This document shows, piece after piece, positions 56,757 to 64,000 of a stretch of 64,000 nt of DNA. The DNA lies in the NCBI GenBank assembly GCA_963971425.1, contig OZ020514.1, positions 19,875,406-19,939,405 on the forward strand. Reading direction: 5' to 3'. The notes under the pieces were generated by a model, which was not told the DNA's origin, did no database searches, and saw only the letters and a program-made list of their open reading frames with translations. Position numbers and translations under genes: made by a program. Position 1 is the stretch's first letter, and each line of letters begins with the position of its first letter. Origin of the DNA: Bryoerythrophyllum caledonicum (taxonomy: Eukaryota; Streptophyta; Bryopsida; Pottiales; Pottiaceae).

Positions 56757-58365
56757 AATTATGATAAACTTTAAGGCAGTATCCATTGATGCGGGTGGGT
56801 AATAAATTTCCCTCAAAGTCTTTTAATTGGACAGACCCATTGGAATTAACATCTACAACCTCATAAGGGCCTATTCAATGCATTTGTAATTTTCCAGGAA
56901 ATTCAAAAAAATGACTATCATATAATAAAACTAAATCACCTATTTTAAACTGTTTTGGGCGCAACTTGGAATCATAAAAAGTTTTTCTCTTTTGCTGAGT
57001 CACACAAATATTGTAAAGTGCTAGTCTTCTCTCCTCATCCAATTGTTCTAATTGGGTTAACCTATGGGCTAAACTATTGTCATCATCCAATCTGGAATCT
57101 AGAGCTATTCTCAAAGTAGGAATTTCAAATTCAATTGGTAATATAGCTTCCTGGCCATAGACAAATTGGAAAGGGGTATACTTGGTTGTTACTTTAAAGG
57201 ACGTCCTATAGGCCCACAATTCCCACCATAACTTCTCATCCCAATCGGTAGCAGCCCCAACAATGGTTTTTGTTAGGATTTTATACACTATCCCATTGGT
57301 TTTCTTTGTCTGCCCATTGGCTTGCGGATGATAGGGACTTGTCTTCCTATGTTTTATAAAGAAGTTATTAGTCAAAATCTCTATGGTGTCATTTAAAAAG
57401 TGGGTTCCCCTATCACTTATTAATTCTTTGGGACACCCATAGCGTGAAAGAATATTTTCATACAAGAATCTGGCAACCATTTTGGCATCATCATTTTTGG
57501 TAGCTGCTGTCTCTGCCCATTTGGTGGCATAGTCAGTAGCTACTAAAATATATCTATTCCACCCATGTCTAGTTGCTGAAGCAATTGGTCCAACAAAGTC
57601 TATTCTCCATTTTTCAAATGGTGCCAATGCCAATAAGGGTTGTAATGGCATGGCCGATGTGGGAGTGGGTTTACCAACCCTTTGACATGGGTCACATTTC
57701 CTTGCAAAACTATTGGCATCTTTAAACAAGGTGGGCCACCAGTACCCAGCCAATAAGGCTTTCCTAGCAGTGCCTTCTCCTGCAAAATGCCCCCCACAAA
57801 CATTGTTGTGGCAACCCTCTAAAACCAATTGGATTTCCGAGCTGTAAATACAACGTCGTAAAACCTCATCCTTACCCTTTTTGTACAACACACTATTTAT
57901 CAATGTATATGGTTTACTTTTCCAAATCAAATTATTAACCTGTTTTAGGGTGAATTCCAATGGGACTTTATTAGTAGATAAATATTCGAGAATATTTCTA
58001 TATTCCAATTGGATTACATCCACTTCAAACAACTCTGCATCTGGTAGGTTGTCATCAATTGGGGTTAGTCTATCAATACGTAGAGGCTCCAATCGGGACA
58101 AATGGTCAGCATTGGCATGGCTTTTGCTAGGCCATACCACAATGTCAAAATTAAATTCCTGAAAGAGTAACACCCATCGGGCCAACCTACCACTTAAATC
58201 TGGTTTGTTAATTAAATATTTTAATGCATCGTGGTCCACATAAAAAGTAAAATGATAACCCAATAAGTAATGGCGGAATTTTTGCACAGCTAAAACCATT
58301 TTCAAGGCCTCTCTCTCAGTTGTTGAATAATTCTTCTCAGCCGCAATCATTTTGGCGACTGGCAA
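56757..58365 (-). pseudogene. Ty3 RNase H and integrase with mutated catalytic Glu
   Basis: RNase H: NYSTTEREALKMVLAVQKF, then YVDHDALKYLINKP and ADHLSRLE. Integrase: the HHCC finger (HNNVCGGHFAG..CDPCQRVG, about 57800-57675), core WRIDFVGP with the first Asp, ISDRGTHF with the second, and HPQANGQTKKTN where the expected Glu is Lys (AAG, 57304-57306). A C-terminal KRKTFYDSKLRPKQFKIGD follows, then a TGA near 56873 and, still in frame, IGPYEVVDVNSNGSVQLKD..VYHN with a stop at 56757. Confidence 0.85.
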
Positions 58366-59462
58366 AATAAATGGGATGATCCATATATTTTTTATCCTTT
58401 TGGCTTAACACACATCCCAATAATGCAATATTAGATGCATCCACATGCACATGGAATGGTTCTTCCCAATTTGGACGTATCAAAACAGGTGAAGTATTTA
58501 ATTTTTCTTTCAGTTGGATAAAGGCTCGCTCACACTCTCGAGTCCAGGTTGGTTTTACTCCCTTTTCTAATTTTTTAAACAAATTGGTTAATGGTGCCAC
58601 GATTTGGGCATAACCAGCTACTCCCCTCCTATAGTAACTTCCCAAACTGACAAAACTCCTTACCCCAGTAACTATTGTTGGACGGGGTGTATTTACTATT
58701 AGGTTTATTTTATCCGGATCGGTACTAATTCCTTCTTTACTTACAATGTGGCCCAATAATTTCCCATAGGGCACTATAAACTGACATTTGGACGCATTAA
58801 GGGATATACCATACTTTTCACATTGCTCTAAACATAATTCTAATTTTTCCTTATGAGTTTCTTTATGACTAAAAACACAAAAATGATCAAGAAATATTTC
58901 CATAAAATGACGTAAAAATTGCTGAAAAGCAACTGTCATGACCCTTTGAAAGGTAGCGGGAGCATTACAAAGCCCAAAGGGCATAAGCCTATAGGCAAAT
59001 GTACCCCAATCGGTTGTCAATGTGGTTTTCAATTGGTCCTCAGGAGCTATACTGACCTGGTTGTAACCCAAAAATCCATCAAGAAAAGAGTAACAATCAT
59101 GCCCTGCCACTGCATCTAAAATAGTGTCAATAAATGGCAATGGAAAATAATCTTTTTTAGTGGCTGCATTAAGGCGTCTAAAATCTTGACATATACGGAT
59201 CTTACCATTTTTCTTTTGGACCACAACAATGGGGCTTACCCACTCACTAAAAGGTACAGGGTAAATAAAACCAATCTCCAACAATTTACCTATTTCTTCT
59301 TTGACCATCGAAAAATATTTTGGATTCAATATGTGTTGTCTTTGTCTAATTGGTTTGGACCCGTCATCAAGGTTAATATGGTGTTGGCATACCTCGGGTG
59401 GTATCCATTTTAAATCAGTATAATTCCATGCAAAATTAGAGGCATGTATTCTGAAAAATTCT
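58337..59462 (-). pseudogene. Ty3 reverse transcriptase with mutated catalytic Asp
   Basis: Preceding ATG 59329 are KEFFRIHASNFAWNYTDL and RQRQHILNPKY, the usual start of the RT domain. Motifs: VVQKKNGKIRICQDFRRLN, PFIDTILDAVAGHDCYSFLD, GTFAYRLMPFGLCNAPATF. The FxDD box reads FLDH: the second Asp codon is CAT (58883-58885), so polymerisation would be abolished. An extra A in an A-run near 58350 shifts the frame before RNase H. Confidence 0.85.
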
Positions 59463-59464
59463 TT

Positions 59465-61159
59465 TCAATCTTTTAATTCACCAGGACTTAAGTCACAATT
59501 AATATGTATTAGTTTTATATTATTTTTATCCCCAATATTAAGTTCCATGCACTGGTCTTTTGGAACATGCTTCGCTATTGGTGTTGGATCAGAAGAGTAA
59601 TCCCAAATTGGCTCACTCTCATATGGAGGTTCTAAATCGGAGTGTGTAGACCCAATAGTATAAACTGTCCTATTGGTTAACCATAACTCAATAACTTTAT
59701 CAGAGTCATCATCTTCACCACATGGGACAAAAATCTCACCCATACCCATCTCCACATAATTTCCCACCGGTAACTTTTGGCCAATAGATTTATTAATTGC
59801 ATGAACTCTGTGGGTATCCATGGTTTCTTGCTCATCATCAGAGTCATACTCCAATTGGGAAGTTACTTTAGGGAATTCCCATTGGATTTCACCTGAATAT
59901 TTCTTTGGATACATACTTAATTTAGTTTTATTTTTACTTTCACCAATTATTATAAGGCCCCTTCCCCAATCTTCAATTGCTTTGGCTTGATATAACCATG
60001 GTCTCCCCAATAGGATTGGATAAGACGTAATCAAAGAGTTTGGTTGAAAGACTATGAAATCTATCCAATAATTTATTCCAGCAATTATGGTTTTAACTCC
60101 CCGTAAGACTCCCATAGGTTTTACACGGCTTTGGTCAGCCATGCGTAAGACCAATTTGGTCTCTTGTAAACCCGTGAGATGTAGAGCTAACATAATATCC
60201 CTATTCATTAGATTAACACTCGACCCTCCATCCGATTGTACTCCTGTTACAACTAATCCCTCAATATTTACATCTTATGTGGGAGCTCCAGGATCTAAGC
60301 TTATTGTCACCTCATTAACTACAGGTTTATTACGTTTTCTTATTAAAGTAGATTGCAATAAAGACCTACAAATGGGAACTATTCCAAGTAATTGTCTTAC
60401 AGATATATCAGCCTTTATTCTACCCAAATCTTCTAACAAATCATATTGTGCCACATTTTGCATTATACCAATTGGTTTAGATCTCCTTCCCCTAGGTTTG
60501 TTTACTGTCATGGTTTCTTCCAATGGAACGGGAAGGTTACGTTTTACCCAATTTGGATGTTCTGTCTGGATTATCCTAGGGGTCATTTCTTCTGTGGTAA
60601 CTTGAACTATTGGGGTTCTCTGTTTTTCCAATGGGTGATTAAAGATCCCTGGTGCTGGGTTAAATTTGGTATGTTTTTGGTTTACTATTGGATTTAATGA
60701 TTTACTCCCCCTCGGCACTGAATTACCGATAGGTACATTATACTCAAGTGGTGCTTTACCCATTGGTACCGCAATAGAATCTGTACCCATGGGTCGTCGG
60801 ATTTCCTCAATTGGCCCATCATTCCCAATAGTTAATTTTGATTCTTGGTTTTCTTCCACCACAATTGGTAAACTAACATCCGCCATTTCCAATGGTTGAT
60901 TTTCCTCATGCTTCTGTTTATTTACTCTAGCACGAGTAATCACTCCTTCCACATTATTAATTGTTTCAACCATTTTTTTAACATTTGGTGGAATGTATTT
61001 ATTTATTTCTACTTCAAGTTGTTGCTCACCCACCATTCCTACATAATTTACCCCACAATTGTGTGTAGTCACATTATTATCTGGACTAGTTTCCAATAAT
61101 ACCAATTTAGCACTTGTGTCTTTATTACGTACTAACCCATCATTATCCCTTGGACCCAT
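59465..61159 (-). pseudogene. Ty3 spacer and aspartic protease
   Basis: From MGPRDNDGLVRNK at 61159 the frame runs through a linker rich in PIG/PMG repeats, a TAA near 60273, then QSDGGSSVNLMNRDIM (active-site DGG at about 60234-60226) and PILLGRPWLYQAKAIEDWG, both typical of Ty3 retropepsins. The linker's repeated Pro-Ile/Met-Gly codons account for some of the CCAATTGG words. A TGA near 59463 separates it from RT. Confidence 0.75.
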
Positions 61160-61163
61160 TTAT

Positions 61164-62403
61164 CTTAGTACATTACATTGGGCACTGGAGTGTCCCTCTT
61201 GCTTACAATTTCCACATTGGGGTATATAGAGAATACTAGCCCTAGCATTGGGACATTTCTAGCATAATGACCCCATTGTTTGCAGTTATAACATTGAACA
61301 TTAGGATTGTTTTCCCAACTTGGTTTTTAACTGCCATAGGTTGGTCCATTTTAGTTGGGATTCCCAAATGGCATAGCAGACCATCCCAGGTTCTGATTAG
61401 GAATATACCTATTGGGATTCCTTCTATATCCCCCATTGTTAAAATTATTATTATTAACAAAGTTTGGATTGGGATTTTGATTTCCATTGTTATTTCTATT
61501 TTTATACCAAATCCTCTGATTGTTTCCATTATTATTATTACCGTTAGGATTCCAATTTTTGGTTTCAATATTGGCATTATATCTCATTTGATCATTAGTG
61601 TCATCTACTTGATACACTTGATGATTTCTACTTCCATTTCTTATCTCATTTCACAAATTATTTCTTAACTTATTACAATTGGCAATGTCATGATGATCGC
61701 CGCAAAATCTACACTCCGGAGGTTGATTTAATGGAGAAGGGCAATCTGGCAACATATGTCCTTGACCCTTACAATTGGTACACCAAATATTTGCCCGCTC
61801 ATTGGATGGTTGACCCTTTTTCTCTTTAGAATTAGTTACTTGGACTTCTAATTCCTCAAATTTATTTGTTAAAGCCAACAATTGAGATTCCATTGCACTG
61901 GGTGGTGCAGATGGCGTAGGATAAGTAATTTGTGCTATAGCTGGGTTCCCAATTTGGTTATTTGTTTGAACCGGTGCTGCTGTTGTTAAGGGGCCGGTTG
62001 TCGTGGGAATTACTGATGGATGAGAAACAAAATAGGGTGTAGGGGAATATGCTTTATTGATAGGTACATAATCCAGTCCATTATTATAGACATTAGGTGC
62101 TCCCGCAAAATCCGTTTTTCCAGGGGGAAAAATATATTGGACATGAGATTTAACTGCTACTCCCAATAGGTCCTCATAAATGGTTTATTCTAAAACTTTA
62201 GCTCTAGTGTAAGCTGCAGCTAAATTTGCTGGTTGACCCTCTTTTACACTCATCCTTAATCTCGAAGGTATTAACCCTTAAACAAATATTCTCAATTTTT
62301 TCTCATCAGAGACTATTTGAATTTGGGGTATCCTTATAATGATATCACTAAACGGACCATAATATGAATCAATGGTCTCTCCTTGATTCATAGTAAGATC
62401 ACC
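61164..62403 (-). pseudogene. Ty3 gag, 5'-truncated, with zinc knuckles
   Basis: It starts inside the capsid-like region (GETIDSYYGPFSDIIIRIPQ, ..GLIPSRLRMSV, AYTRAKVLE) with TAA stops near 62279 and 62190. Then come a Pro/Thr-rich spacer and CCHC knuckles: CTNCKGQGHMLPDC (about 61780-61740), CRFCGDHHDIANC, CYNCKQWGHYARN.. (near 61290) and CGNCKQEGHSSAQC (about 61215-61175). An Asn-rich stretch separates the pairs. A one-base deletion near 61262 shifts the frame inside the third knuckle. The gag product would bind element RNA. Confidence 0.75.
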
Positions 62404-63542
62404 CGGTCACTACAGTCAATCCGGGTTCGCGGTGTTAGGGCCCGGTTTTAGCCCTGACACCGCGAAGACCGGCCCTTCTCCCCAAGCGCCTTTTCGCCTC
62501 CTTCCCACGATAACTGCCACTCTCGCCCTCAATTATTTCGCGCTGCCCGTCTCTCTTTTCGGCACTTCTCGCCGAAAAGTCCCTTCGCCCCCGCCTTCTC
62601 CGGATCACCGAAGTCTCCTTAACGGCCCGACAGGTGTACTCCAGAATGGCCCGCCCTTCTCGGCAGCCCCAAACTGCCATCCACACCATTTCGTACGACG
62701 CCGTCTTTGGCACGATCATTGTGTCGTGTAGAATCCTTTCGGAAGGGGAGTGATTGTCTGCGCCTAAATTGAGTTCCTCGATCACAATCTTCCCATACAG
62801 GACAGGTCGAATGGAGATTCTAGCGAGACGGCGCCACCAACCGTTGCTGATAACGGGGCAGTAGGGAGGAATTGGAGGCGTCAAGGGAGAAAGAAAGAAG
62901 CTGGCGTGCAAGAGAAGGGGCTGGAGGACCTTGATGCCGCGATTAGGGTTTGGCCCGCACGCAGACTACCTGAAGACACACGGTCACAAGGTTCTTCGGA
63001 TGCGCGATTCGAAGAGTAACGCAATCCAAGCTTATCGCTGATATTCCCTCAGATTGTAGGTCTAGGCTAATCGGTTTAGGCGGCGTAGGCAATAATCATC
63101 ATCGCCATCACCATCACCATCAACGTGAAACCCTAATCCAGGCATGGCAAAGTTTTGTGTGGCGGCACCATTTCCAGCACTTTCGAACAGTGTTTTTTGC
63201 CCTCTAGCGACATATCCAGGATCTTCAAGCTCTGCGTCAACGATCGCTACTTCAAAACTCCAGGATTTTCAAGCCTCTGCGTCAACGATCGCCGACTGAA
63301 CTTTTCGGTAAGTTCCCTGCCTTTCTTGCTTTTTATTTAATTCCATTTCGGTAAGTTCTCTGTCATTCTTACTTTCCATTTCTTTTTGGTGATGCATACG
63401 GGCGGTCCTTCTTCCATTTCGTTTCAAATGTGGGGCGTTGGAAAGTAAGCTGTGTGAAGGTGTAGAAAATTTTGCAAAGCGTCCAGGTTTAGGGTTTAAG
63501 AGTTTTAGGGTTCCCGATAATCGTTTCTTGCGATAAGGTTTC
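62404..63542. other. GC-rich DNA upstream of the right-edge gene
   Basis: Composition changes abruptly at the gag truncation. There is a strong hairpin at 62421-62471, a CAT trinucleotide tract at 63091-63122, and duplicated GTAAGTTCCCTG/GTAAGTTCTCTG strings near 63307 and 63349 that could be donor sites of a 5' UTR intron. No certain gene is seen. Confidence 0.45.
62421..62471. repeat. Strong GC-rich inverted repeat
   Basis: Arms TTCGCGGTGTTAGGGC (62426-62441) and GCCCTGACACCGCGAA (62451-62466) pair with one G-T type mismatch around a 9-nt loop. Outer CCGG halves extend the stem. It lies 20 bases from the point where gag is truncated. Confidence 0.85.
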
Positions 63543-64000
63543 ATGTTCGGCAATGTCCTTCCTCGCAAGACCGTAAAAATGCCGAAGCGGCCGGTGTGTT
63601 TCTGCAAGCCACTGTTTGATGAGATCCCGGTGGAGAACAGGAAAGGGATTCTACCCACCTACAACAAGGAAACGGGGAGGATCGAGCAGCTATTCATCAT
63701 TGAGAACGACCACATTTGGCGCGATAGCTGGGAGGTGATGGAGGCGAGGGACCTTATCCTGGAGCTGCATGGACCGGACTCGCCCATCGTACCGCCTGGA
63801 CAAACCGGCCCCAAGCAGATATTGTGCATTCATTGCAACACGACGCACCAGAAGCACAAGTTCAACCTCCACCGGAACCATGCATTGTGCGAAGGGAAGG
63901 GGAAGGAGGGCGTGAAGATGCCGTCGTATCCCAATTTGGGCGTCAGGGATGTGGCGAACTTTGTGGCACGACTTCGGGATTGCCAGTCGGCTCAAGATGC
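63543..64000 (+). CDS. Partial gene with BED-like zinc finger, runs off the right edge
   Basis: ATG 63543 follows an in-frame TAA, and the frame is open for all 152 remaining codons. It begins MFGNVLPRKTVKMPKRPVCF, continues with ENDHIWRDSWEVMEARDLIL, and has a Cys/His cluster CIHCNTTHQKHKFNLHRNHA followed by LC. The cluster fits C-x2-C..H-x2-H-x2-C, similar to BED or C2H2 fingers. The following PSYPNLGVRDVANFVARLRDC resembles the spacing after BED fingers in hAT-type transposases. Coding GC is much higher than in the rest of the window. Either a host gene or the start of another transposase is possible. Confidence 0.6.
   Translation, partial: MFGNVLPRKTVKMPKRPVCFCKPLFDEIPVENRKGILPTYNKETGRIEQLFIIENDHIWRDSWEVMEARDLILELHGPDSPIVPPGQTGPKQILCIHCNTTHQKHKFNLHRNHALCEGKGKEGVKMPSYPNLGVRDVANFVARLRDCQSAQD

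Larger units (their letters stand above)
52430..62400. other. Region saturated with ATTGG/CCAAT words
   Basis: Counting ATTGG plus CCAAT by hand: 60601-60900 has 8, 57001-57300 has 7, 55801-56100 has 5, 52561-52860 has 4. About 0.6 are expected per 300 bases. Control segments 46621-46920 and 2101-2400 have 1 and 0. The words are often CCAATTGG, CCCATTGG or CCTATTGG. The enrichment covers both the Ty3 element and the ORFs downstream of it. Confidence 0.8.
56757..62403 (-). mobile_element. Ty3/gypsy retrotransposon remnant (gag-pol), LTRs not found
   Basis: Gag capsid fragment, zinc knuckles, protease, reverse transcriptase, RNase H and integrase occur in that order on the minus strand, the Ty3/gypsy order. 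RT strings such as YNQVSIAPEDQLKTTLTTDWG, with TFAYRLMPFGLCNAPATFQR, resemble the non-chromovirus (Athila/Tat-like) branch. No chromodomain is seen. Gag starts mid-domain at 62403, next to unrelated GC-rich sequence, so the 5' LTR and gag start are lost. Stops, frameshifts and active-site changes show that it is dead. Confidence 0.85.

Noticed and set aside
62435..62911. 158-aa minus-strand open frame
   Set aside because: It is explained by high GC content, with low-complexity Arg-rich translation, no motif, and overlap with the hairpin and junction DNA.

Overview
This is nuclear DNA of a land plant. It has GT-AG introns, plant-type hAT, CACTA and Ty3/gypsy transposons, and no rRNA, tRNA or organelle genes. 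Several degraded gene families (a ParB-like 'QHS' family, FCP1-like phosphatases, odd RING and kinase-like proteins) suggest a bryophyte-like lineage, but that is recollection and could not be checked. Almost everything is transposon or broken gene. Most frames run for hundreds of codons and are cut by only a few stops or 1-5 nt indels, so the copies are fairly young relics.

Layout. 1-3602: 5' end of a minus-strand LTR element, with a 1.86-kb LTR, a primer binding site, three small overlapping or abutting ORFs and the start of a fourth. It is inserted in a plus-strand pseudogene. 3603-9338: plus-strand remnants, namely a three-exon ParB-like pseudogene with nuclear signal and coiled coil, an FCP1-like phosphatase and an unknown two-exon gene. 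Their introns carry a family of short palindromes. 9375-21322: an 11.9-kb hAT transposon with matching terminal inverted repeats and a perfect 8-bp target duplication (GTTTTGCC). It carries its own transposase plus three non-transposase genes: a small protein, a related coiled-coil/RING-H2 protein, and a kinase-like protein that has lost the DFG aspartate. GC-rich GGGGACGTC clusters sit at both ends and in front of the genes.

21331-32400: a SWIM-finger pseudogene, copies of an LTR-like repeat, and two members of a transposon-associated gene family (25.2-27.2 and 30.2-31.9 kb). 32500-42144: a second, plus-strand, internally deleted hAT of the same family, split by a 5.6-kb CACTA element (TIR CACTATAAGAAAACC, 3-bp duplication CTT) full of degenerate repeats. 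42160-46300: decayed minus-strand coding DNA, including a likely paralog of the last exon of the 3.6-kb pseudogene. 46.3-50.2 kb: AT-rich repeats, no genes.

50.2-52.2 kb: inverted copies of the repeats seen at 24 and 29 kb. 52.5-62.4 kb: a minus-strand Ty3/gypsy element (non-chromovirus, Athila/Tat-like by its RT motifs) truncated in gag and mutated in RT and integrase, followed by two extra ORFs. The entire stretch is saturated with ATTGG/CCAAT words. 62.4-64 kb: GC-richer DNA with a plus-strand gene running off the edge. The best candidate for something undescribed is the cargo-carrying hAT; next are the CCAATTGG signature and the multi-ORF LTR element at the left edge.
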